Assembly: GCA_900321145.1 (NCBI GenBank)
Contig: ONVB01000195.1
Span: 1-11,440 of the forward strand
DNA: 11,440 bases
Reading direction: 5' to 3'
Source: an uncultured Eubacteriales bacterium
GTDB lineage: Bacteria > Bacillota > Clostridia > Lachnospirales > Lachnospiraceae
Within the stretch, counting starts at the first letter, position 1. Each line of letters opens with the position of its first letter. The notes below the pieces were generated by a model that did not search any database, was not told the origin of the DNA, and saw only the letters and a program-made list of their open reading frames with translations. Positions 1 to 7,756 of this stretch are shown one piece after another. The translations under genes and the position numbers were made by a program.

Positions 1-11
1 ATGACGCTGTT

Positions 12-1841
12 TTACAGAGAGAAGTTTCCGCCGCGTCTTGAAAAATTGGCATTGTAGAAGGGATCTCCTTTTTGAAAGATATGAGCCCAGAGAACATTGA
101 AGAGGTCCTCTTCCTTTTTCTGTTCCCTTTCCTTCTCATCAGCGGACATATCTCTCTGCGCACCGCGGAGTATGCTTCCTCCTACCGCTTTCCAGGCCGC
201 CTCGGCCATAACGGTCACGTTCAATCCCATCTCCCTTGCCCTCAGTGAAAAGTCAAGGTCACAGAGCTCCGAAGCAAATTTCTCGGAGAAACCGCCGAGC
301 TTTTTAAAGTCCGACTTTCTCATCATGATGCAGGAGGCGAGCGCGGCACTCACATTGAGGTTCGCGGCGTTGAGCTTCATATATCCGTACTCTCCCTTTC
401 TTATTCCCCTGAAGAGATTGGTATAGGTTCCGCCGACTCCTATGGCGGTCCCCTGACTTATCACCTGTTCCCGCTCATTATATACCACGCCGGCTACAAG
501 CCCCGCATCCTCGAGCATGCATCGTCCGAGCATCTCTCCCATGGCCGCCGGCTCAAATATGCTTATGTTGGGATCTAGAAAGAGAAGGTAATCGTTTTTT
601 GCAAGCGTCACTCCGAAGTTTCTCAGGTAGGCTATGCGGTTTACGCCCACGTAATCTATAACCTTGCAGTTTTTTCTCGCCTTCTCTACCTTCCTGTAAT
701 ATGCTGAGGTTTCCTCATCCTCACCGGGATCTACGATTATTAGCTCAAAGTTGGCATATCTTGCTTTCTCATAAAGCGGTCTGATACATTTCCTTGCCTG
801 GTCTACGGTACCTCCCCCGGCTACGATGATCGATATCATGGGATTGCCCGGCGTGTCATAGACACATCTCAAGATCCCCCTGACCGGAGTGTGTACCACG
901 GTACCCATGATATTCTCCTCTTTCAGATAAGCGATAAGGGCCTTTTTTTCCATCTCCTGCTGATATTCTCTCTTGTGCTCCGTCACATCCGAAGGCACAA
1001 AGCCCGTTCGCCTGTGATAAAGAACTCTCGGGACATGACACACCTTCCCCGCATCCTTTGACAGCCTGAGCACCAGATCATAGTCCTCCGCTCCGTCAAA
1101 CTCGCTTCTCAGGCCGCGGACACGGCTTATAAGCTCTCTTTTCACAACCATCAGCTTGTTTATATAATTAAAGGATCTTAAGAGATCTATCGAAAAATCA
1201 GGCTTGAACAAAGGATCGGAATACTTTCTGCCGTCCTCGCTCATCTTGTCCTCATCCGTATATACTATATCATAGTCATCTTCATTCAAAACCGCCGCAA
1301 CGCAAAAGAGCGCATCCGGCGCAAGCACATCATCATGGTCAAGAAGTGCAACATAGTCTCCCTTACTGTTTGAAAATGCCTTGTTGATATTGCTTGATAT
1401 CCCGGAATTGCCGACCACTATCCTGTACTTTATGCGGCTGTCCTTCTCCATATACTCGTTGATTATCCTCTCGGCTTCGCTCTCCGAATAGCCGCCTGCG
1501 CCAAGAGGATCGCTCCTGCTCCCGTCGACTATGACAAGCTCCCAATTTGCATAGGTCTGGGCTATGACCGATTCTATCATCTCACGCAGGAATATCTCGG
1601 GTGTCATATATACCGAAACAAGTATGCTGATCAAAGGCTGCTTTTTGAACTCTATCTCACGCTGTTCCTTTAATTCGTCCTCTCCCGGTTCATGAAGCTC
1701 CTTAAACCAGCCGTCATATCCCCCGCCTATGGAGTTCATCCTGTATCTTACCTTCGACATCATACCGGAGACTCCGCCGCGCTTGATCTCATTTATGACC
1801 TTTATTAAGCTTTCAGTGTTAAATCGACTGCCTTCAGCCAT
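12..1841 (-). CDS. Tandem-domain family 2 glycosyltransferase (second domain degenerate)
   Basis: 609-residue cytoplasmic protein with two GT-A (GT2) modules, likely adding sugars to a surface polysaccharide; acceptor and donor are unknown. Module 1 (about 69-280) looks intact: strand motif LISILVSVY at 70-78, acidic IVDGS at 104-108, metal-binding DHDD at 168-171, and catalytic-type AEDYDLVLR at 251-259. Module 2 (about 334-560) keeps the fold signature but is altered. The usual NND metal motif reads DPN (423-425), the usual IPNKD reads VAGGG, and the late HxES metal histidine is missing; the acidic CDLD (527-530) remains. I infer that module 2 is non-catalytic. No signal peptide or membrane helix is seen. 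The ATG lies 5 nt after AAGGAG, which sits inside the end of the upstream glycosyltransferase gene; the gap is 2 nt, so translation is probably coupled. The TAA stop is 11 nt from the window edge, so further operon genes may follow. Confidence 0.88.
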   Translation of the reverse strand: MAEGSRFNTESLIKVINEIKRGGVSGMMSKVRYRMNSIGGGYDGWFKELHEPGEDELKEQREIEFKKQPLISILVSVYMTPEIFLREMIESVIAQTYANWELVIVDGSRSDPLGAGGYSESEAERIINEYMEKDSRIKYRIVVGNSGISSNINKAFSNSKGDYVALLDHDDVLAPDALFCVAAVLNEDDYDIVYTDEDKMSEDGRKYSDPLFKPDFSIDLLRSFNYINKLMVVKRELISRVRGLRSEFDGAEDYDLVLRLSKDAGKVCHVPRVLYHRRTGFVPSDVTEHKREYQQEMEKKALIAYLKEENIMGTVVHTPVRGILRCVYDTPGNPMISIIVAGGGTVDQARKCIRPLYEKARYANFELIIVDPGEDEETSAYYRKVEKARKNCKVIDYVGVNRIAYLRNFGVTLAKNDYLLFLDPNISIFEPAAMGEMLGRCMLEDAGLVAGVVYNEREQVISQGTAIGVGGTYTNLFRGIRKGEYGYMKLNAANLNVSAALASCIMMRKSDFKKLGGFSEKFASELCDLDFSLRAREMGLNVTVMAEAAWKAVGGSILRGAQRDMSADEKEREQKKEEDLFNVLWAHIFQKGDPFYNANFSRRGGNFSL

Positions 1842-1843
1842 AG

Positions 1844-3622
1844 CTACTCCTTAAGCGATGCATCCGTTCTTACCAGAGTAAGGTTTTTGTTATAATATCT
1901 GTCTCGTGCCATCATCCTGTCGTGCCACCTGTCCGAAAAGCTTTTGACCTCTGCGAAGAATCTCTTTTGCTTCTTCAGCGTATCGTCCTGACCTCTCGAT
2001 TTCGACTCATAGTGATTTAAAACCGCCTGAGCCACATATATTATCTTCTTCCCTCTGTCCGTAACCTTCATGCACAGATCTACATCGTTAAATGCAACCT
2101 CTATACTCTCATCGAAGCCGCCGAGCTCGAGAAAAAGCTCCTTGCTGATCATGGCACAGGCCGCAGTCACCGCCGAATACTCACGGCTCACCCCGGTATA
2201 ACGGCAGATAAGCTCATCCGTTTCGGAAAGCCCGCGCAGCAGGTGGTCCGCTAAGCCTCCTATGCCTATAACGACGCCGGCATGCTGTATGGTCCCGTCC
2301 TCGAAATAAAGCCTTGCACCGGTCATGCCGACATCGGGGCGCATTGTATATCCGAGCATCTCCCTTATCGCATCCGGATTGACCATCTCTATATCGTTAT
2401 TCAGCAAAAGAAGATACTCTCCCTTTGCTTCCTTAACCGCCATATTGTTGATGGCAGAATAATTGAAGCCTTCCTTTTCATATCTTAGCAGCTTTACGTC
2501 TATATCCCTTCTGTCAAGCAGCTCCTTATATGCGGCCTCTGTTTCTTCAAGCTCGCTGTTGTTCTCGACTATGATAAATTCAAGCTTCTTATAGGTTCCT
2601 GCAGCGACAGAGTCTACCGCTCTTTTCAAGTCCTCCGCATGATCCTTGTTCGGAATGATAACCGATACTAAAGGCTCACCCTTGACAGGATAAGAAATCT
2701 TCACCGTCGCATGCTCAGTTTTCTCGTTGTCTATACTTATTTCCGCATTTCTTCCGATCCTTGCAAAATGCTCCTTCACATATCCTATATATTCATGAGC
2801 ATCGGTGACCGGCTCAACTCCACCCTTCCTTGCACTGTAAACGGGCATATCCAGATGTCCTACCTTTTGCGCATGCTCAAGCACCCTGAAGATAAAGCCC
2901 GGATTCATTTCGTCTACCCCATTAGACAAAAACTCAGGAAGCGGCTCATCATCACTCATATTCTCAAGCATATCCAGCATAAGCTTCTTGGACACAACCG
3001 TCATCCTTCTGATGTAATTTGCACCCTCCTGATAATAGGATGCATAGTCCGGCTTCATATACGGATCGGAATACTTAAACTCTCCCTTTATCTCTTCAAA
3101 GCTGTCCTCATCGGTATATACCGCATCATATATCTTATCCGCACCGGAAACCAAATTGGACAGTGCCGCTATTGTCGTCGGATGCAGCAGGTCATCCTTT
3201 CTCGCAAAGAGCAGATAATCCTCCTTAACCGACTTGACAGCCTTGATAAGCTCCCTTTTATCCGAGGTTCTCGGCAGTCTCACGATCCTGTAGTCCTTAA
3301 GTGTTCCTATCCTCAGGCTCTTCACAAAGGGGTATGACGCTACCGTCTTCTTGTCGGCACCATCCTCCATATCATAAAAGCACACCCCGAAGGAAGGCCT
3401 GATGAAAAAGCTTATCCCGTCGCGGTTTATCTCCCGGGTATTCTCGAGCGCAACCTCCCTGATGTGCGACTTTCTCCACGCGGTATAGTCCACGGGCTTC
3501 TTTCTTTTACTGTAAAAAAGCTTATGTTTGATGCGGTACCCGGCTTCGGGAAGTCCCATATTCTTCGCATAGTAATAAAGGACATGCGTATATGCATTCA
3601 GCTTCCATATTACGTTACTCAC
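1844..3622 (-). CDS. Tandem-domain family 2 glycosyltransferase (first domain degenerate)
   Basis: 592 residues with the same two-module layout as its downstream neighbour, probably a paralogue acting on the same surface polysaccharide (inference). Module 2 (about 315-540) looks active: VSVIIPNKD at 319-327, ENNS at 353-356, NND at 408-410, FNDVDLC at 511-517 and NHYES at 536-540. Module 1 (about 70-270) still shows the family's YTDED (169-173) and KYSDPYMKPDY (183-193). However, it has lost the typical first strand, the first acid of the DxDD motif (RKDD at 141-144), and the ED pair (MN at 239-240), so it is probably structural. The start is GTG at 3622, chosen because AAGGAGG lies about 10 nt upstream and the next ATG is 21 codons in. 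It overlaps the end of trkH by 8 nt, which suggests translational coupling. Functional class is confident; substrate is not known. Confidence 0.86.
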   Translation of the reverse strand: MSNVIWKLNAYTHVLYYYAKNMGLPEAGYRIKHKLFYSKRKKPVDYTAWRKSHIREVALENTREINRDGISFFIRPSFGVCFYDMEDGADKKTVASYPFVKSLRIGTLKDYRIVRLPRTSDKRELIKAVKSVKEDYLLFARKDDLLHPTTIAALSNLVSGADKIYDAVYTDEDSFEEIKGEFKYSDPYMKPDYASYYQEGANYIRRMTVVSKKLMLDMLENMSDDEPLPEFLSNGVDEMNPGFIFRVLEHAQKVGHLDMPVYSARKGGVEPVTDAHEYIGYVKEHFARIGRNAEISIDNEKTEHATVKISYPVKGEPLVSVIIPNKDHAEDLKRAVDSVAAGTYKKLEFIIVENNSELEETEAAYKELLDRRDIDVKLLRYEKEGFNYSAINNMAVKEAKGEYLLLLNNDIEMVNPDAIREMLGYTMRPDVGMTGARLYFEDGTIQHAGVVIGIGGLADHLLRGLSETDELICRYTGVSREYSAVTAACAMISKELFLELGGFDESIEVAFNDVDLCMKVTDRGKKIIYVAQAVLNHYESKSRGQDDTLKKQKRFFAEVKSFSDRWHDRMMARDRYYNKNLTLVRTDASLKE

Positions 3623-5069
3623 GGTTGCTTCTCCTCCTTATCCAGATACTCGGGCAAAACAGCATAAGCATCGGGAACAGCTCCAGCCTGCCTGCCAGCA
3701 TGTCAAAGATAAATACAAGCTTTGAAAATGCATGGAAATGCCCGAAGTTCGCCGTCGGTCCTACTGCCGCAAGTCCCGGACCTATATTGTTTATCGTCGC
3801 GGCAACCGCCGTAAAGTTCGTTATCAGATCATGGCCTTCGAGGGATATAAGCAGCATCGAGGCCGAAAAAAGGACTATAAATGTGATGATATATACATTT
3901 GTGGACCTTAAAACCTCATGCTCCACCGGCTTGCCCTCAAGCTTGATCTTTTTTACGCTTCTCGGATGGAGATAAGAGGTTATCTCCTTGAAGAATGTCT
4001 TGACCAGGATTATGAACCTCGACACCTTGATACCGCCACCGGTACTGCCGGCACAGGCTCCTATGAACATAAGCATGACAAGTATGGTCTGCGAGGTGAC
4101 CGGCCAGGCATTAAAGTCGGCACTTGCAAAGCCCGTCGTCGTGATGATCGAGCCCACCTGAAAGAAGGATTGCCTTATAGCATCCGCAACCGTATCATAC
4201 ATGGAAGAGATATCAAATGCTATGATACCCGCCGCAACCAGAATGATTATCAGGTAAGTCCGCGCCTCTTCATGCTTTGCCGCATCCGAGAATCTCTTTA
4301 TCGTGAGCAGGTAATATACATAGAAATTCACTCCGAAGAGGATCATGAACACGGTCACAACCCACTGTATATAGGGCGTCTGTGTAAAGAAGCCCGCATC
4401 CGTCACCGAAAAACCGCCTGTTCCCGCGGTCGCAAGCGAGTTACAGACCGCTTCAAACACCGGCATCCTGCCCGCTATAAGAAATAAGAATTCAAGCACC
4501 GTCATGGATATATATATGATATAGGTTATGGACGCTGTCTTCTTGATCTTGGGGACGATCTTACCCACCGCCGGCCCCGGGCTTTCCGCTTTCATCAGAT
4601 TCATATTGGAACCGCCGGCCATGGGAAGGATTGCAAGAAGGAATACAATGACTCCCATTCCTCCTATCCAGTGCGTAAAGCTGCGCCAGAAGAGATTGCA
4701 CTTTGCCAGCGCATCGACCGACGAAAGTATGGACGCACCGGTTGTGGTAAAGCCTGAAACCGTCTCAAAAAGAGCATCCACATAGTGCGGTATATCGCCG
4801 TTTATCCTGAAGGGAAGCGCTCCGAATACAGACATGATTATCCATGAGAGAGAAACCGTTACAAAGCCCTCCTTGAGATAAAAGTTCATGTTGGCCGGCT
4901 TCTTTCTCGACATGACAAAGCCCGTCCCCGCAACGGCAGCCGCCACCGCAAGATAGCTTAAGCCCTGTGTTTCTCCGTATATAAGCGCAACAAGAGCCGG
5001 AAGCAGCATAAACGCTCCCTCCAGCTCCATTATCTGTCCTATGATATAAAAAACTACTCTGTAATTCAT
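3615..5069 (-). CDS. trkH: Trk-type potassium uptake channel subunit TrkH/KtrB
   Basis: 484-residue polytopic membrane protein of the TrkH/KtrB family. It forms the K+-conducting pore and is gated by the cytoplasmic RCK partner encoded directly upstream. The four pore-loop filter segments are visible: SGFTTTGAS (105-113), TAGTGGF (214-220), TTTGFA (310-315) and NNIGPGL (427-433). HWIGGMG (133-139), GSTGGGIKVSR (341-351) and the C-terminal RLELFPMLML (461-470) are family hallmarks. Length is normal for TrkH. The ATG at 5069 has only a weak AGG nearby and lies 21 nt after the trkA stop, so it may depend on coupling to trkA translation. Its 3' end overlaps the next gene by 8 nt. Co-transcription with trkA fits a two-part Trk/Ktr system; the choice between the TrkH and KtrB names is not settled by sequence reading alone. 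Confidence 0.95.
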   Translation of the reverse strand: MNYRVVFYIIGQIMELEGAFMLLPALVALIYGETQGLSYLAVAAAVAGTGFVMSRKKPANMNFYLKEGFVTVSLSWIIMSVFGALPFRINGDIPHYVDALFETVSGFTTTGASILSSVDALAKCNLFWRSFTHWIGGMGVIVFLLAILPMAGGSNMNLMKAESPGPAVGKIVPKIKKTASITYIIYISMTVLEFLFLIAGRMPVFEAVCNSLATAGTGGFSVTDAGFFTQTPYIQWVVTVFMILFGVNFYVYYLLTIKRFSDAAKHEEARTYLIIILVAAGIIAFDISSMYDTVADAIRQSFFQVGSIITTTGFASADFNAWPVTSQTILVMLMFIGACAGSTGGGIKVSRFIILVKTFFKEITSYLHPRSVKKIKLEGKPVEHEVLRSTNVYIITFIVLFSASMLLISLEGHDLITNFTAVAATINNIGPGLAAVGPTANFGHFHAFSKLVFIFDMLAGRLELFPMLMLFCPSIWIRRRSNRE

Positions 5070-5090
5070 ACCTGATCTGCTTTCACTTTA

Positions 5091-6479
5091 TCATCGTAAT
5101 ACATCTTCTACATCTTTAAAGCCTGTGTGCGTCGTGATGACGACCACCCTGTCCCCGGGCAGGATCACATCATGACCGCGCGGGATTATGATCTCGCCGT
5201 GCCTGCTTATACAAGCCACAAGAAGGTTCTTTTTTATGTTTAGCTCCATAAGCATCCGTCCGCACACTTTTGAATCGTTCTCTATCTTAAACTCCAAAGC
5301 TTCCGCTCTGTTGTCAAATATATCATAGAGCGCTTCTATATTGCTTCCGATAGTGTTCTGGAGAGCACGAACATATGCCGTTATCCTCTCGGTGGTCATA
5401 TACTTCGGGTAGATGACCGTCCCCAGATCCATATTATCGGTGATCGGCTTAAAGTCTGTACGGTTGATCTTGGTTATGACCTTTGCTTTGGAGAACTTCT
5501 TGGCATAAAGCGTCAGAAGAACATTTTCCTCATCTATACCTGTAAGAGGAATAAAGGACTCGGCATCACCGATACCCTCCTCGGTAAGAAGCTTGGTGTC
5601 GCTTCCGTCACCGTTTAGGACAAGCGCCTTCGGAAGCGCTATGGCAAGCTCTTCACAGTGCTTGGTGTCGCGCTCAAGTATCTTTACAGCTATGTTCAGA
5701 TTCTCAAGCTCCTTCGCAAGATAGTACGTGGTCTTGCTTCCGCCCACTATCATGCAGCTTTTGACATGTCTCGTGTCGAGCCCTATCTTCTTGAAGAACT
5801 TGTGTGTCATCATCGGAGTCGCTACAAATGACACCAGATCGCCGCCCTTGAACACGGTGGAACCATCCGGTATCACCAGCTCATCGCCTCTCTCAATTCC
5901 GCAGAAAAGCATCTCGCACTGAAGCTCCCTGCTCTCCGCAAGCGACTTGTTGCATAACGGATTTCCCTCGGGAAGCCTGAACTTCACAAGCTCCGCATGT
6001 CCTCTGGCAAATGAATCGATCTCCGTTGCGATAGGAAGTCTGAGCAGCCTCGCCATCTCCTTTGCCGTGTCGAGCTCGGGATTGATGATAAGGGATATGC
6101 CCAGTCTGTCTCTGATATAGGTAAGCTCCTCGGCATAATCGGGATTTCTTACTCTCGCTACCGATGCGCAATTTCCCATCTTTTTTGCCATCGAGCAGCA
6201 TAAGAGATTGAGCTCGTCCGACTCTGTCACCGCGATAACCAGATCGCAGGTCTCTATGCCGGCCTCAAGCTGAACGGTGTAACTTGCGCCGTTTCCCGTT
6301 ATCCCCAGGACATCATACATACCCGTAACCTGCTGTATAACCTGGTTATCCGAATCGATAACGGTTATGTCATGTCCCTCCTTGGTCAGTATCTCCACAA
6401 GGTTCATGCCGACCTTACCACAGCCGGCTATGATTATCGAAAGTATCTGTTTATCTGAGCTTTTTTTGTTCCGCTTCAT
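5091..6479 (-). CDS. trkA: Trk potassium uptake regulatory subunit TrkA (double RCK)
   Basis: 462-residue peripheral cytoplasmic protein that binds nucleotide and gates TrkH. The layout is two RCK units in tandem: Rossmann fold 1 (about 12-150) with AGCGKVG (18-24) and acidic IDSD (41-44); TrkA-C domain 1 (about 154-235); Rossmann fold 2 (about 238-365); TrkA-C domain 2 (about 380-462). Length matches the double-RCK TrkA of other bacteria. Fold 1 has a textbook GxGxxG. In fold 2 the matching loop reads VGGSKT (245-250), where family members usually have GGGRIG, so nucleotide binding by fold 2 may be altered or lost. The ATG is chosen at 6479 with AGAGGA about 11 nt upstream; the Lys-rich N-terminus is consistent. 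It lies 34 nt after ddl and 21 nt before trkH. The double-RCK length argues against the shorter single-RCK KtrA. Confidence 0.95.
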   Translation of the reverse strand: MKRNKKSSDKQILSIIIAGCGKVGMNLVEILTKEGHDITVIDSDNQVIQQVTGMYDVLGITGNGASYTVQLEAGIETCDLVIAVTESDELNLLCCSMAKKMGNCASVARVRNPDYAEELTYIRDRLGISLIINPELDTAKEMARLLRLPIATEIDSFARGHAELVKFRLPEGNPLCNKSLAESRELQCEMLFCGIERGDELVIPDGSTVFKGGDLVSFVATPMMTHKFFKKIGLDTRHVKSCMIVGGSKTTYYLAKELENLNIAVKILERDTKHCEELAIALPKALVLNGDGSDTKLLTEEGIGDAESFIPLTGIDEENVLLTLYAKKFSKAKVITKINRTDFKPITDNMDLGTVIYPKYMTTERITAYVRALQNTIGSNIEALYDIFDNRAEALEFKIENDSKVCGRMLMELNIKKNLLVACISRHGEIIIPRGHDVILPGDRVVVITTHTGFKDVEDVLR

Positions 6480-6513
6480 ACCTTAAGTCCTCTGTCCTTA
6501 CAGATTCTTTACT

Positions 6514-7569
6514 CTATCTTTCTTTTGCCATCTCTATAAGCTTCTCTACAAGTACCTCCGTGCTGATACCCTTTGCGTTAAAGAGCATGGGGTACATACT
6601 TATCGATGTAAAGCCCGGAAGTGTATTTATCTCATTGAATACCACCTCATCGGTATCCTTCTCAAGGAAGAAATCAACTCTTGCGAGTCCGAAACCGTCA
6701 AGTATGGCAAATATCTTCCGTGCATCCTCTCTTATCTCCTCGACCTTCTCAGCCGGAATGTCGGGATCTATCACGGTCTTTGATTCCGCATTGTTATACT
6801 TTGCATCATAATCATAAAACTCGGCAGCGGCAAGGATTTCTCCGACTCCCGAAGCTTCTATGTTATCGCCGTAGCCGAGTACTCCGCACTCGATCTCACG
6901 GCCGACTATAGCCTCCTCAACCAGTATCTTCTTATCGTGCTCGTTGGCAAGCCTTATCGCCCTGATGAGGCTGTCTCTGTCTACTGCCTTAGACACACCC
7001 TGTGAAGAGCCTGCGTTTGAAGGCTTTACAAAAACCGGATAAGAGAGCTTATCCTCAACCTGCTTCACTATGCTGTCCATATCCGAAAGGTGGTGTCTTA
7101 AAACAGGCACAAACTTCGCCTGCCTTATGCCGAGAGTCTTCACAACAAGCTTGGTGCAAAACTTATCCATAGACGCGACCGAAGCAAATACTCCGCAGCC
7201 CACATAAGGTATGTTGCTCAGTTCAAACAAGCCCTGTATGGTACCGTCCTCACCGTAAAGGCCGTGAAGCACCGGAAATGCACAGTCGATCTTAACCTGA
7301 CTTATCTTTCCTTCCTCTTCGATAACAAGCATACCTTCGGTATCCGGAGTTATGACAGCGCGCTTTTTGCTCTGCCTCCAGCTTCCGTCCTCGATCGAAG
7401 CCTCATCATCCGCAAGGAGCCAGTGCCCTTCCTTTGTAATGCCTATGAGATAAGTCTCGTAACGCTCCCTATCCACAGCTTTTATTATAGTCCTTACGGA
7501 TATACATGAAACCTCATGCTCCGATGACCTTCCTCCGAATATGATAGCAAGATTTGTTTTTTTAGACAT
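6514..7569 (-). CDS. ddl: D-alanine--D-alanine ligase
   Basis: 351-residue ATP-grasp enzyme that joins two D-alanines in the cytoplasm to make the dipeptide end of the peptidoglycan precursor. Visible motifs: GGRSSEHEVS (12-21, with E17 at the position of the substrate-binding Glu of E. coli DdlB), HGLYGEDGT (102-110), ATP-binding VKPSNAGSSQGVSK (181-194), the omega-loop FYDYDAKY (251-258) and the Mg2+ motif FNEINTLPGFT (311-321). The omega-loop tyrosine pattern is that of ordinary D-Ala-D-Ala ligases, not of VanA-type D-lactate ligases. Length is normal. The ATG has AGGAG 8 nt upstream. It is the first gene of the minus-strand operon, with its own promoter and a structured leader. Sharing an operon with Trk potassium genes is unusual in my knowledge. 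The catalytic call is firm; regulation is inferred. Confidence 0.96.
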   Translation of the reverse strand: MSKKTNLAIIFGGRSSEHEVSCISVRTIIKAVDRERYETYLIGITKEGHWLLADDEASIEDGSWRQSKKRAVITPDTEGMLVIEEEGKISQVKIDCAFPVLHGLYGEDGTIQGLFELSNIPYVGCGVFASVASMDKFCTKLVVKTLGIRQAKFVPVLRHHLSDMDSIVKQVEDKLSYPVFVKPSNAGSSQGVSKAVDRDSLIRAIRLANEHDKKILVEEAIVGREIECGVLGYGDNIEASGVGEILAAAEFYDYDAKYNNAESKTVIDPDIPAEKVEEIREDARKIFAILDGFGLARVDFFLEKDTDEVVFNEINTLPGFTSISMYPMLFNAKGISTEVLVEKLIEMAKER

Positions 7570-7576
7570 TTTGTTT

Positions 7577-7612
7577 TCTCCTGAATCTGCAGGAGACCTT
7601 CTGTAAGTCTCC
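7577..7612 (-). promoter_or_regulatory. ddl leader: two mutually exclusive hairpins over the ribosome binding site
   Basis: In the ddl transcript, GGAGAC (7612-7607) can pair perfectly with GTCTCC (7597-7592) across a 9-nt loop. Alternatively, TCTCCTG (7596-7590) can pair perfectly with CAGGAGA (7583-7577) across a 6-nt loop. The second hairpin buries the AGGAG ribosome binding site. Both need the stretch at 7596-7592, so only one can form at a time. This is the layout of a translational switch; the pairing is seen directly, the regulatory role is inferred. I do not recognise a known riboswitch class, and the leader is short (about 70 nt). Confidence 0.45.
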
Positions 7613-7646
7613 GCTATTTGTACTTCTTTGATACATAATCTGAATC

Positions 7647-7675
7647 ATTATACTCTTTTACACCGGAAAAGACAA
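7647..7675 (-). promoter_or_regulatory. Sigma-A type promoter for the ddl-trk-glycosyltransferase operon
   Basis: A perfect -10 TATAAT (7652-7647) lies 17 nt after a -35 TTGTCT (7675-7670, 4 of 6 consensus bases). Transcription would begin near 7640, about 70 nt before the ddl ATG. The -35 overlaps the 3' arm of the terminator hairpin that closes the preceding gene. Confidence 0.75.
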
Positions 7676-7698
7676 TACCCCCTATAAAAGGGGGTATT
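7674..7698 (-). terminator. Rho-independent terminator after the DUF2225 gene
   Basis: Perfect 9-bp stem: AATACCCCC (7674-7682) and GGGGGTATT (7690-7698) around a 7-nt loop. On the minus strand the stem is followed by a U-containing run (GTCTTTT). It lies about 58 nt after the stop of the DUF2225 gene. The plus-strand side also has a short T run, so it could act in both directions, but no plus-strand gene ends here. Confidence 0.75.
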
Positions 7699-7707
7699 TT
7701 AAAGTCT

Positions 7708-7729
7708 TATCGGGATCATATGTCCGATA
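7708..7729 (-). other. Small hairpin in the 3' UTR of the DUF2225 gene
   Basis: TATCGG (7708-7713) and CCGATA (7724-7729) form a 6-bp inverted repeat around a 10-nt loop containing the self-complementary CATATG. It lies between the DUF2225 stop and the terminator hairpin and has no U-tract of its own. It may be an RNA-stabilising stem or chance. Confidence 0.3.
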
Positions 7730-7756
7730 GTATATATTACCGCATTGATCTTAAGC

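Noticed and set aside
2711..3337. Long plus-strand open frame (208 codons) opposite the upstream glycosyltransferase.
   Set aside because: It lies wholly antisense to a gene with clear family motifs, encodes a peptide without family features, and has no promoter or ribosome binding site of note.
3918..4487. Plus-strand open frame of 189 codons opposite trkH.
   Set aside because: The translation is rich in Arg and His with no domain pattern, and the opposite strand encodes the TrkH pore segments.
6514..7569. A vancomycin-resistance type D-Ala-D-Lac ligase.
   Set aside because: The omega-loop reads FYDYDAKY, the D-Ala-D-Ala type, and no vanH, vanX or vanRS-like gene is nearby.
7562..7636. A 24-codon minus-strand ORF in the ddl leader, from an ATG close to the predicted transcription start to a TAA overlapping the ddl start codon.
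   Set aside because: There is no ribosome binding site before its ATG, which would be only a few bases from the 5' end. The peptide (starting MYQRSTNSGD) has no recognisable features. If it were translated it would disrupt both leader hairpins, so it is worth remembering but not supported as a gene.
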